From positions 1-10,037 of the forward strand of contig CACYDE010000386.1 in assembly GCA_902773045.1 (NCBI GenBank): a stretch of DNA of 10,037 nt, in the 5' to 3' direction. The stretch is from an uncultured Ruminococcus sp. (GTDB lineage Bacteria > Bacillota > Clostridia > Oscillospirales > Acutalibacteraceae). Each line of letters opens with the position of its first letter. Within the stretch, counting starts at the first letter, position 1. The notes under the pieces were generated by a model that saw only the letters and a list, made by a program, of their open reading frames with translations, was not told where the DNA came from and searched no databases. Below are positions 1 through 6,011 of this stretch, piece by piece. Position numbers and translations under genes: made by a program.

Positions 1-86
1 GGAAGCGTATCGAAGTGGTCATAACGGGCCTGACTCGAAATCAGGTAGTCCTCACGGGCTCGAGGGTTCGAATCCCTCCGCTTCCG
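1..86 (+). tRNA. tRNA-Ser (anticodon CGA)
   Basis: This complete serine tRNA decodes UCG. The acceptor stem pairs 1-7 (GGAAGCG) with 79-85, and the discriminator is G86. The anticodon stem is CCTGA/TCAGG (29-33/41-45) around the loop CTCGAAA, which places anticodon CGA at 36-38. A long variable arm (AGTCC/GGGCT, 47-51/56-60) is the class II mark expected of tRNA-Ser. The T arm is GAGGG-TTCGAAT-CCCTC (62-78). CCA is not encoded, so the 3' end would need nucleotidyltransferase. The window starts on the first base of the gene, so the promoter is outside it. Confidence 0.97.
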
Positions 87-100
87 CTTTTTAAAAACGA

Positions 101-149
101 AAGAAACCGCATAAAACCTATTTGTTCAGGTTTTATGCGGTTTCTTGTT
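101..149 (+). terminator. Rho-independent terminator after tRNA-Ser
   Basis: A perfect 19-bp inverted repeat pairs 101-119 with 128-146 around an 8-base loop. The 3' arm ends in TTTCTT and is followed by a T-rich stretch. It starts 14 bases after the tRNA and is the only strong hairpin there, so it most likely ends the tRNA transcript. The 5' arm begins with an A-rich run, so it could also stop transcription arriving from the other strand. Confidence 0.85.
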
Positions 150-366
150 ATATTTGATATAGATTTTGCCGATGAAAAACCGTTCTCATCAGCGTCGATA
201 TATTTCATTCAAAATACGCAAACCGATTTGGCACAAGAACCATCAGATTTTTTTATATGGTATTGCCTTAAGCCTGATACTGTAATTCTGACAAAATTGT
301 AATATTTATAAATTTCTTATAACTTGTGTTGTTTGTTTTGTACAAATTAAAGCACTTATTTTTTAG
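150..366. other. AT-rich spacer, no gene seen
   Basis: This stretch lies between the tRNA terminator and the promoter of the dockerin gene. The open frame crossing it begins inside the tRNA and has no ribosome site or recognisable protein content, so I treat it as chance. I see no strong hairpin or repeat in it. Confidence 0.6.
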
Positions 367-395
367 TTGCGTTCAATTTGAATGTATGGTAGAAT
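367..395 (+). promoter_or_regulatory. Promoter of the dockerin protein gene
   Basis: TTGCGT (367-372) and TAGAAT (390-395) are separated by 17 bp. A TG dinucleotide one base before the -10 (387-388) makes an extended -10. Transcription would start near 402, giving a leader of about 140 nt before the ATG at 541. The -35 is a weak match (three of six), so the extended -10 carries most of the case. Confidence 0.55.
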
Positions 396-463
396 TATAA
401 AATGTAAACAAGAAATTTTTATACAAGCTTATATTTTTAATTCATCTTGTATCGAGTTCAATC

Positions 464-478
464 AAAAGGAGGGTGATC
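464..478 (+). promoter_or_regulatory. Extended anti-SD complement in the leader, with no start codon behind it
   Basis: AAAAGGAGGGTGATC matches the complement of the 16S rRNA 3' tail (AAAGGAGGTGATC) apart from one extra G. It lies about 65 bases upstream of the ATG at 541, and no ATG, GTG or TTG sits at a usable distance behind it. The ribosome site that actually serves the gene is AAAGGA at 524-529, 11 bases before the ATG. The upstream element could be a ribosome standby site, the relic of an upstream start, or chance. Confidence 0.4.
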
Positions 479-540
479 GACTTATCTATTATCCGGTCTT
501 GCATTGTTTAACATATTCAAAAGAAAGGAAACGATAATCA

Positions 541-3165
541 ATGAAAAAAAAGTTTAGAAAAGCGGTTTCGGCTGCCATAGCTGCAGCGACGATTCTTTCA
601 TGTTTCGGTCCTGCGTTTAATGCGCAGGCTGCGGAAATTGAAGCTGATGCGGCTAAACCTTCGGGAGAGACCGCAACAGGTACTATCAAATTCGACAGCG
701 GTGACTGGAATTCATCAAGCATCAACTTCTACATCTGGGACGAGAACGGCATGCATGCGACCAAAAACGGCTGGGTCGAGGCAGATCCGTGGGGTTCAAG
801 GAGAAAGATCGGCGGAACCGCTGTTGAAGGTGAAGAGGGTGTTTTCGAATCCTTTGAGTTCGAGCTTGACGATACTCACGATTATTACGTGATTTTCCAT
901 GATCCCGACAAGGGTCAGACTTATGACTGCTGCTTGAACTCATCATGCTTCGGTCTTACGGCAGCCAAAACGGGCGTTATGCTTGAAAACCCTCTGGATT
1001 CTGAAAAAAAGGCGGAAGAAGCCGCTTTCCCGAACGGCGTCGGCGCAGCTTTGACGATTACATCTACAGGAAAGATCCAAGGATCATACATTTCCCCGAA
1101 CGTTGACCGCGCAGATAAAGTTGCTCAGTTCGTGCTGAAATATCTCGGCTCACTAAACAAAACAACGAATGAGCCTATTGTTACGGAAGCTGTAGTCGCA
1201 GACGCTATCGCTGCTTTTGAAACTACCGCAAACGATGTATGGGCTGCTTACAAGAAACACTCGGATCATGAGAACTACAACGAGGAAGAAGCTAAAAAGG
1301 TTATCAAGCCGACGGAAGAAGATCCTGCTCCGGTCGATCCCGATCCCGTTGTTCCCGATCCGATTAATCCCGAACCGGTTGATCCCGATCCCGTTGATCC
1401 CGATCCCGTTGATCCCGAAAAGTCCGTTACGGGAACAATAAAGTTTAACAGCGGTGATTGGCAGTCGAAATCAATACTTTTCTACATTTGGGACGCCAAC
1501 GGCATGCATGCAACTAAAAACGGATGGGTTCCCGAAGATCCGTGGGGTTCGAGGAAAAAGACAGGCGGAACGGCTGTTGAAGGTGAAGACGGCGTTTTCG
1601 AATCATTCGAGTTTGAGATGAATTACAACACCGACTACTTCGTAATCTTCTATGATCCCGATCATGGTCAGACTTTTGACTGCTGCATGGATCCGTCCTG
1701 CTTCGGTCTTACGGCATATATGACGGGAAATGTGATCGAAAACCCCGAAGATTCCGAAAAAACCTGCATTGAAGCTGTTTTCCCGAACGGTATGGGACCG
1801 GCGCTCACAATCACTTCATCAGGTAATATCGTGGGCAGCTACGTATCTCCCCGCGTTGATCGTGCGGATAAAGTTGCTAAATGGGTATTGAGATATTTGG
1901 GTTCGATAGAAATGATTTCCGGTGCGGATGTTGTTACCGAAGAGAATGTCGCAAAAGCTATCGCAGCATTTGAAACCACAGCAGACGATGTTTGGAAAGC
2001 ATACTTGAAGTATGAAGGAGAGCCTAACTTTAACAAGGAAGAAGCTAAAAAAGTCATCAAGCCGACGGAAGAAGATCCTGCTCCGGTTGACCCGGATCCC
2101 GTTGAACCTGATCCCGTTGACCCCGCTCCTGTTGACAACCCCGGTTATGTTAAAGGCGATAAGGCCGCAGTAAAGTATGTTATCTCAAACGTTGATAACC
2201 TCGGCGCGTTCACAGCCGAAATAACCTACGATTCGTCCGTTATACAATACGCAGAAAGTGAAGTAGGATCATTTGACCAGAGTACAATTTTTGTTAATCA
2301 GATTTCCGACGGAAAAATCAGAATTGCAGGCTACTTTGAGCCTAAGGGTTCCGAGCACTCCTTCGCAGGAGAGAACGGAGCAACGGCAGCAACATTGATC
2401 TTCAATGTGCTTAAGGATACTTCGGATCTCACAGTTAATCGCAATACATACGATATTACACGTATTGAAGACGGAGCTATGGTTCACCTCATTACTCCGA
2501 ACGGCAATGAGGAAGACGAATGGACATCTATCGTCACCGAAAAATACACAGGCGGATACACTTATCGCAAAGGCGACAAGATCGCAGTGGATTATATCAT
2601 TAAAAATATTGATAATATCGGTGCATTCACAGCTTCCTTGAGTTATGATTCTTCGGTTCTTGAATATACAGACTGCAAGATCAACAAGCTTGACAACAGC
2701 CAAATGTTCGTAAACGGAGAAAACAGCGGAACAGTTAAGATCGGAGCTTACTATGATCCTAACGGAAACGAACACGCTTTCGCTTCAGCAGACGGAGCTT
2801 CGGCAGTAACTCTGATTTTCACAGTAACAGATAACACCAACGATCCGGGATTTGCTTTCAGCACATTCGATCTTTCCCGCATAGAAAACGGTGAAAGAGT
2901 GGCAGTCATCACTCCCGGAAGCGATACAGCAGATCAGTGGACAAATATTGAAGTGAAACCTTACTCGGACAGCGACAAGATGCTTGGCGACGTTGACGAA
3001 GACGGTGAGATCACAGCTAACGATGCTATCATAGTTCTCAGAGCTTCTATAGGACTTGAAAACATAGACATTGCGATTTCCGACGTTGACGGAGACGACG
3101 AGATCACAGCTAACGACGCTATCATTATCCTGCGCGCAAGTATCGGTCTTGAACAGCTCGCTTGA
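541..3165 (+). CDS. Secreted multidomain protein with tandem N-terminal repeats, two cohesin-like domains and a C-terminal dockerin
   Basis: An 874-residue exported protein, probably part of a polysaccharide-degrading complex. Residues 1-30 are a signal peptide (KKKFRK, then a hydrophobic stretch), with likely cleavage after AQA. Residues 46-257 and 297-508 are two copies of one module: a beta-rich half with four conserved Trp (56, 66, 78, 84 in copy 1) and a CC-x4-C motif, then a helical half. Linkers at 260-293 and 511-533 are PVDPDP repeats. Residues 538-668 and 677-806 are cohesin-like (KGD, NLGAF, YDSSV, ATLIF). Residues 816-872 are a type I dockerin with two calcium loops (D817/D819/D821/D828 and D848/D850/D852/D859). 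Dockerins dock to cohesins on scaffoldins. The beta-sandwich-plus-helices pattern recalls starch-binding domain 1 of R. bromii Sas20; starch as ligand is inference. The cohesin-like pair might bind dockerins or glycan. The start has AAAGGA 11 bases upstream. It appears to be a one-gene unit. Confidence 0.93.
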   Translation: MKKKFRKAVSAAIAAATILSCFGPAFNAQAAEIEADAAKPSGETATGTIKFDSGDWNSSSINFYIWDENGMHATKNGWVEADPWGSRRKIGGTAVEGEEGVFESFEFELDDTHDYYVIFHDPDKGQTYDCCLNSSCFGLTAAKTGVMLENPLDSEKKAEEAAFPNGVGAALTITSTGKIQGSYISPNVDRADKVAQFVLKYLGSLNKTTNEPIVTEAVVADAIAAFETTANDVWAAYKKHSDHENYNEEEAKKVIKPTEEDPAPVDPDPVVPDPINPEPVDPDPVDPDPVDPEKSVTGTIKFNSGDWQSKSILFYIWDANGMHATKNGWVPEDPWGSRKKTGGTAVEGEDGVFESFEFEMNYNTDYFVIFYDPDHGQTFDCCMDPSCFGLTAYMTGNVIENPEDSEKTCIEAVFPNGMGPALTITSSGNIVGSYVSPRVDRADKVAKWVLRYLGSIEMISGADVVTEENVAKAIAAFETTADDVWKAYLKYEGEPNFNKEEAKKVIKPTEEDPAPVDPDPVEPDPVDPAPVDNPGYVKGDKAAVKYVISNVDNLGAFTAEITYDSSVIQYAESEVGSFDQSTIFVNQISDGKIRIAGYFEPKGSEHSFAGENGATAATLIFNVLKDTSDLTVNRNTYDITRIEDGAMVHLITPNGNEEDEWTSIVTEKYTGGYTYRKGDKIAVDYIIKNIDNIGAFTASLSYDSSVLEYTDCKINKLDNSQMFVNGENSGTVKIGAYYDPNGNEHAFASADGASAVTLIFTVTDNTNDPGFAFSTFDLSRIENGERVAVITPGSDTADQWTNIEVKPYSDSDKMLGDVDEDGEITANDAIIVLRASIGLENIDIAISDVDGDDEITANDAIIILRASIGLEQLA
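676..2100 (+). repeat. Internal gene duplication, period 753 bp
   Basis: Two copies (676-1347 and 1429-2100) encode residues 46-269 and 297-520. The offset is a constant 251 residues, with only small local differences and no visible indel. By eye about seven in ten residues are identical, while many third codon positions differ, so the duplication is not recent. Each copy includes the start of its own Pro/Asp linker, so module and linker were duplicated as one unit. Confidence 0.93.
1318..1419 (+). repeat. Short tandem repeat coding a Pro/Asp linker
   Basis: A 15-base unit close to GTTGATCCCGATCCC is repeated with variations and codes for PVDPDP-type sequence (residues 260-293). Acidic proline repeats of this kind serve as extended, flexible spacers between domains in cellulosomal proteins. 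A shorter version (2071-2139) separates the second module from the cohesin-like pair. Such repeats readily change copy number, so linker length may vary between strains. Confidence 0.85.
2152..2958 (+). repeat. Tandem cohesin-like domains, period 139 residues
   Basis: Residues 538-668 and 677-806 align along their length. Shared blocks are KGDK-x-AV-x-Y-x-I-x-N, NxGAFTA, YDSSV, a conserved glycine-rich IxIGAY/IRIAGY strand, ExSF/EHAF, A-x-TLIF, and ITP near the end. This matches the strand pattern of the cohesin fold (GD...V, YD...L, ATL-F). A beta-sandwich pair could act as two cohesins, or as one two-lobed glycan-binding unit. Confidence 0.75.
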
Positions 3166-3210
3166 TCGTGAAATTACTGATACAAAATAATAAAGAAACA
3201 TAAAATGATG

Positions 3211-3251
3211 AAGTGCATAAGCCAATATTAAACAGGCTTATGCACTTTTTT
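3211..3251 (+). terminator. Terminator of the dockerin protein gene
   Basis: A perfect 13-bp stem pairs AAGTGCATAAGCC (3211-3223) with 3235-3247 around an 11-base loop and runs into six T's (3246-3251). It lies 46 bases after the stop codon. The converging minus-strand genes end at 3272, so the same hairpin could also serve them, though the tail in that direction is poor in T. Confidence 0.88.
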
Positions 3252-3271
3252 GAATTGAATATTGTAATATC

Positions 3272-3853
3272 TTATAACCGTGAAAGCATCGAGATGATCT
3301 CTATCTCTGTTATCTCTTCAAAATCCTCATTGGTGGGACATCTTCCAAGCTTCTCCTTATCCGAAGCAGACATCGCCCCCGGCGACTCGGACGTTGCAAG
3401 AGCCAGACTCAATCCGCTTGTATTCACACTCAGACCGTTTCCGTCATTGATAAGAATGGAAAGTGAATTTGCGTCCGAAATCACCACTCCGCTGCCGCTT
3501 TTGTAAGGTGATATCATATCGGAGACCCGAAGATAAATATGGCTTTGATTTCCCTCACCCTCCACCGAATTCACCGTAAAATCAATATATCTGTCATTTA
3601 CCCTGTAACCCTCAACAGGATAATCATTAACATTACATATCCTGACTTTACATGATTTCACAAGGTAATCTCTCGGAATATTTATCGTATCTCCGAGTTT
3701 TGTATTGTTTTTCATAAGAACATAACTTGCAAGATAGCTGTCTTCTGCGCTTTCAAGCTTTTTCAGCTCATACTCTCCGTTTAAGTACCGCCTGTCAAGT
3801 TCACCGAGAAACTCTCTCAATGTATTAATTCCCGCAAATTTCATAACCGGCAT
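3272..3853 (-). CDS. Phage tail fibre-like protein
   Basis: This 193-residue protein resembles the short fibre or head-fibre-like proteins of Firmicutes phages. The family pattern is visible in order: an N-terminal (M)xxxxAGxxTLREF segment, SYVLMKNNTKLGDTINIPRDYLV (residues 43-65), GYRVNDRYIDF, HIYLRVSDMISPYKSGSG, a beta-repeat stretch around GLSVNTSGLSLAL, and near the end SPGAMSASDKEKL, a common tail-fibre motif. The start follows AAGGAGGAG closely. The gene begins 15 bases after the stop of the upstream baseplate-like gene, so the two are co-transcribed. Receptor or glycan binding is the usual role of such fibres. No capsid, portal or lysis gene is in the window, so this is either a prophage remnant or a retained module. 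The reading frame is intact. Confidence 0.8.
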   Translation of the reverse strand: MPVMKFAGINTLREFLGELDRRYLNGEYELKKLESAEDSYLASYVLMKNNTKLGDTINIPRDYLVKSCKVRICNVNDYPVEGYRVNDRYIDFTVNSVEGEGNQSHIYLRVSDMISPYKSGSGVVISDANSLSILINDGNGLSVNTSGLSLALATSESPGAMSASDKEKLGRCPTNEDFEEITEIEIISMLSRL

Positions 3854-3868
3854 TATGCAATCTCCTCC

Positions 3869-4405
3869 TTAAAAAAGCACCATTATATCTTCTCTCGTAA
3901 GCTCGTCGACCATCGGGTGTGTACTCAAATAGTTTTCTACACTGATACCAACGATCTCGTCCAGACCTTCTTCAATAATTTCGACTGCTTTTTGAAGCGC
4001 TTCCGAATATTGGTCAAGGAGAGTAAGATTATAATCCGATATATATTTTGTAACCGCTTTATGACGAAAAATATTTACTTTTACTTCATTTGTCAAACCT
4101 ATCACTTCATCGTCAGAGAATATTTTCAGGAAAATAATGATCTCTCCGTCCTGAGAGGTATAACGTCCGTCAAAGAGAAATTCTGCCGTAGGAAGTTCTC
4201 TGTCTGCAAACTCAAGCAGAACAATATCCCCTTCCCCTCCCGGGGTGATGATATGACATTCCACTGTGCAGTCTTCGATACTGTGACCGCAAATTTTCTT
4301 GTCGGACACTATTTTTACTTTTTCAAAAGAATTCTCACCTTCAAAATTTAAAGAATCCACCGACGCGCTCAGCTGCTTTCTGTTATTCAAATAAAGTCCA
4401 ATCAT
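3869..4405 (-). CDS. Phage baseplate upper protein-like (BppU-type N-terminal domain)
   Basis: This 178-residue protein has the shape of the N-terminal domain of BppU-like baseplate proteins. Residues 1-112 form a beta-sandwich-like region (EKVKIVSDK, then DCTVECHIITPGGEGD, FDGRYTSQDGEIIIFLKIF, LTNEVKVNI). Residues 115-155 are a helical connector, and the end (YLSTHPMVDELTREDIMVLF) matches the tail seen in many Clostridia phage proteins. In phages this part anchors fibres to the baseplate. The next gene is a fibre-like protein, the expected neighbour. The ATG follows AGGAAG at 4413-4418. A promoter sits about 45 bases upstream. The call rests on the overall pattern and gene order rather than on a catalytic motif. 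Confidence 0.72.
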   Translation of the reverse strand: MIGLYLNNRKQLSASVDSLNFEGENSFEKVKIVSDKKICGHSIEDCTVECHIITPGGEGDIVLLEFADRELPTAEFLFDGRYTSQDGEIIIFLKIFSDDEVIGLTNEVKVNIFRHKAVTKYISDYNLTLLDQYSEALQKAVEIIEEGLDEIVGISVENYLSTHPMVDELTREDIMVLF

Positions 4406-4449
4406 TTTTTCACTTCCTTGATAATTAATGAAGGAACAGCTTCATTCAC

Positions 4450-4479
4450 ATTATCCCGATCTTAGGAAACACCGTACAA
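4450..4479 (-). promoter_or_regulatory. Promoter of the phage-like gene pair
   Basis: On the minus strand TTGTAC (4474-4479) and GATAAT (4450-4455) are 18 bp apart, with a start expected near 4443. The leader contains an inverted repeat, AATGAAG/CTTCATT (4427-4433/4440-4446), overlapping the likely start site, which could be an operator or a 5' hairpin. Confidence 0.5.
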
Positions 4480-4552
4480 AGAACGCAGTATCTCCGGCGT
4501 TTACACAATGAACAGCAATGCATACAATGAAAAACCTTCCCTCAAAAAGCCT

Positions 4553-4590
4553 GCAAAAAGAACGTCTTTTTGCATATAAATATGCAAAAA
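4553..4590. repeat. Two overlapping, mutually exclusive hairpins
   Basis: GCAAAAAGA (4553-4561) pairs perfectly with 4565-4573 around a 3-base loop. TTTTTGCATAT (4567-4577) pairs perfectly with 4580-4590 around AA. The segment 4567-4573 belongs to both, so only one can form at a time. They lie just beyond the terminator of the XRE gene, on the path to the phage-like pair. Confidence 0.7.
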
Positions 4591-4615
4591 ACAAAACCCT
4601 CGAAAATTTCGAGGG
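4583..4615 (-). terminator. Terminator of the minus-strand XRE gene
   Basis: Read on the minus strand, CCCTCGA/TCGAGGG (arms 4609-4615 and 4597-4603) closes a short AT loop, and the 3' arm continues into TTTTGTTTTTT (4586-4596). It lies about 50 bases after the stop at 4665. This is a standard strong terminator and should largely insulate the phage-like pair from the repressor transcript. Confidence 0.88.
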
Positions 4616-4664
4616 GCTTCTGTAACTAAAGTAACATTATAACAAAAAAATAAATCCGAATTTA

Positions 4665-5048
4665 TCAAACGGCATTGTCTTCGTGTGTTTTTAAATTTTT
4701 AGACTGTGATGCAACAAAATTGAGGTATTCAATGACAGCGTTCTGTGCTGACGGATTAAGCTTAGTGAAACCGATGATAAGAACTGAAACATCTATTTCA
4801 TCGTTTTCAAGCGATAAAGCGTTTGACTTACACATTCCCTCTACATCCGTTCTTCCCAAAAGGTAATCAACCGAACAATCCAGATAATCAGCCATTTTAG
4901 CAAGGTTGTCGGCTTTAGGCATTGAATTTTTCATGTTTGACATCGTGTTGAAACCCAACCCAATATCGCTGAACATTTGTTTTAAAGGGATCTTTTTTGA
5001 ACGCGCAAGAAGCTTTATCTTTTTAGCAACTTCATTTGAATTATACAT
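4665..5048 (-). CDS. XRE-family transcriptional regulator (phage repressor-like)
   Basis: A 127-residue DNA-binding protein. Residues 6-66 form a helix-turn-helix of the XRE/CI type, with the typical ending DYLDCSVDYLLGRTD (residues 54-68). The remaining ~60 residues (ALSLENDEID...LNPSAQNAVIEYLNFV) are a short helical tail that may mediate dimerisation, as in many Clostridia phage-type repressors. The frame is open further upstream, to 5216, but I start at the ATG of MYNSNEVAKK because family homology begins there and a GGTGG site lies just ahead. The longer version would also swallow both promoters. It diverges from the XRE gene at 5274 and shares a promoter region with it, so it probably regulates itself and that gene. 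A role in controlling the phage-like pair is possible but not shown. Confidence 0.88.
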   Translation of the reverse strand: MYNSNEVAKKIKLLARSKKIPLKQMFSDIGLGFNTMSNMKNSMPKADNLAKMADYLDCSVDYLLGRTDVEGMCKSNALSLENDEIDVSVLIIGFTKLNPSAQNAVIEYLNFVASQSKNLKTHEDNAV

Positions 5049-5070
5049 AAATTTCACCACCGTTGGATTT

Positions 5071-5099
5071 ATTTTAAATATTTTTTTCAATTTTAGCAA
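5071..5099 (-). promoter_or_regulatory. Promoter of the minus-strand XRE gene
   Basis: On the minus strand TTGCTA (5094-5099) and TAAAAT (5071-5076) are separated by 17 bp. The start would fall near 5064, leaving a leader of only about 15 nt before the ATG at 5048. This supports the short start chosen for the gene. Confidence 0.6.
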
Positions 5100-5112
5100 A
5101 ACAGCTTGAAAA
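5084..5112. promoter_or_regulatory. Candidate operator between divergent XRE promoters
   Basis: TTTTCAA (5084-5090) and TTGAAAA (5106-5112) form a perfect 7-bp inverted repeat with 15 bases between. The right arm is the -35 of the rightward promoter, and the interval contains the -35 of the leftward one. A dimeric repressor bound here would cover both, as expected for a CI/Cro-like switch. In such AT-rich DNA the match could be chance. Confidence 0.4.
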
Positions 5113-5134
5113 TTACTAAATTTAGAGATATAAT
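5106..5134 (+). promoter_or_regulatory. Promoter of the rightward XRE gene
   Basis: TTGAAA (5106-5111) and TATAAT (5129-5134) are 17 bp apart, nearly consensus. The start would be near 5141, giving a leader of about 130 nt. Its -35 is six bases from the -35 of the leftward promoter. Confidence 0.75.
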
Positions 5135-5273
5135 ATAGCTTGTGCAAAATTAAAGTCAGGAATATTTTTCCGGGATATCTGTATCTGTTTTTCAAATTCA
5201 AAACCGAAGCTTTCATGGTTTCAGAAAGGTGCTGCGGCTTTTTAACTTATCACAGGAACGAAGGAGATAAATA

Positions 5274-5516
5274 ATGAATATAGGAAACAATATCAAAACA
5301 CGGAGAGAGGAACTCTCTATGACTCAGAAGGAACTTGCCGACGCTATAGGCGTAAGCAGACCGCTCGTAGCGCAAATTGAGAGAGGAACGCGCGCGTTAA
5401 CGATCGTTCTTGGTCTTGAAATAGCCAACGTCCTTAAGTGTGACCTGGATTACATAATTTACGGAAATGACAAAAAGGAAAAAAATGAAGAATCCGAAAA
5501 CGAAAACGATAATTAA
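5274..5516 (+). CDS. Small XRE-family regulator (Cro-like)
   Basis: An 80-residue protein that is almost entirely a helix-turn-helix. Residues 7-64 carry the classical XRE pattern (IKTRREELSMTQKELADAIGVSRPLVAQIERGTR), where MTQKELADAIGVSRPLVAQIE spans the two DNA-reading helices and the DLDYIIYG block closes the domain. Residues 66-80 are a charged, disordered tail (KKEKNEESENEND). AAGGAG lies 7 bases before the ATG. Its size and divergence from the 127-residue regulator suggest a Cro-type partner. It is also close to widespread free-standing transcriptional regulators, so a phage origin is likely but not certain. No clear terminator follows. Confidence 0.9.
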   Translation: MNIGNNIKTRREELSMTQKELADAIGVSRPLVAQIERGTRALTIVLGLEIANVLKCDLDYIIYGNDKKEKNEESENENDN

Positions 5517-5865
5517 GACAAAAACCGATATTTTTGAGAAAAATCCGGACTTTATAAATAATCAATAATTCTCCCAACGCACACAAGTCAATTTTATACT
5601 CTTTTTCCTAATTTGTCAATAATTATCTAAAATTTCACATACATATCAGATTAATTATTCGGTATTTTTAACATAGCCGGCTTTCTGAACCGATTATACG
5701 GACAAGTTACTAAAAATGTATAATAAATACAAATTCTGACAATCATTATTTTTTCGTTAAAACCTTATCGCTCTTAAAAAAGCACAAAAATCAATTTGTA
5801 AAAAACAATATTTTTATTAATAGTTTCAAAATACGTTAAAATCTCAAAAAAATTCAAAAAAAAAC
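5517..5865. other. AT-rich intergenic region, no gene seen
   Basis: About 350 bases, very rich in A and T, lie between the small XRE gene and the tRNA-Arg promoter. I find no reading frame with a ribosome site on either strand. A weak hairpin (AAAAA/TTTTT, about 5520-5535) may end the XRE transcript. No copy of the 3' end of either tRNA is present, so I see no attachment site. Confidence 0.6.
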
Positions 5866-5894
5866 TTGCAATTTTCCTAAAAGTGTGATATTAT
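5866..5894 (+). promoter_or_regulatory. Promoter of tRNA-Arg
   Basis: TTGCAA (5866-5871) and TATTAT (5889-5894) are 17 bp apart, with TGA just before the -10 making an extended -10. The start would be near 5901, about 26 bases before the mature tRNA, a leader that would be removed by RNase P. Confidence 0.75.
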
Positions 5895-5926
5895 ATATAG
5901 GCACCGTTGAGGTGACTTAAATAAGT

Positions 5927-6003
5927 GCGCTGTTAGCTCAGTTGGATAGAGTGACTGGCTACGAACCAGTAGGTCAGGGGTTCGAGTCCCTTACAGCGCG
6001 CCA
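5927..6003 (+). tRNA. tRNA-Arg (anticodon ACG)
   Basis: A complete arginine tRNA for CGN codons. The acceptor stem pairs 5927-5933 (GCGCTGT) with 5993-5999, the discriminator is G6000, and CCA is encoded (6001-6003). The anticodon stem ACTGG/CCAGT (5954-5958/5966-5970) holds the loop CTACGAA with ACG at 5961-5963. A34 would be converted to inosine by TadA. The T arm is GGGG-TTCGAGT-CCC. Unlike the tRNA-Ser at the start of the window, this gene encodes its CCA end. Confidence 0.97.
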
Positions 6004-6011
6004 TTTAAATG

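Noticed and set aside
15..302. 95-codon open frame on the plus strand overlapping tRNA-Ser
   Set aside because: It starts inside the tRNA, runs through the terminator hairpin, lacks a ribosome site and has no recognisable protein features.
1318..1419. CRISPR-like array
   Set aside because: The repeat is an in-frame coding repeat for a Pro/Asp linker with no spacers.
2269..3225. Long minus-strand open frames opposite the dockerin gene (168 and 146 codons)
   Set aside because: They are antisense shadows of a strongly coding region, with no ribosome sites and Cys/Val-rich nonsense composition.
5049..5216. 56-codon N-terminal extension of the minus-strand XRE regulator
   Set aside because: Family similarity starts at MYNSNEV, the extension covers both predicted promoters, and a ribosome site precedes the shorter start.
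5927..6003. tRNA-Arg or tRNA-Ser as an attachment site for a mobile element carrying the phage-like genes
   Set aside because: I found no direct repeat of either tRNA 3' end elsewhere in the window and no integrase gene.
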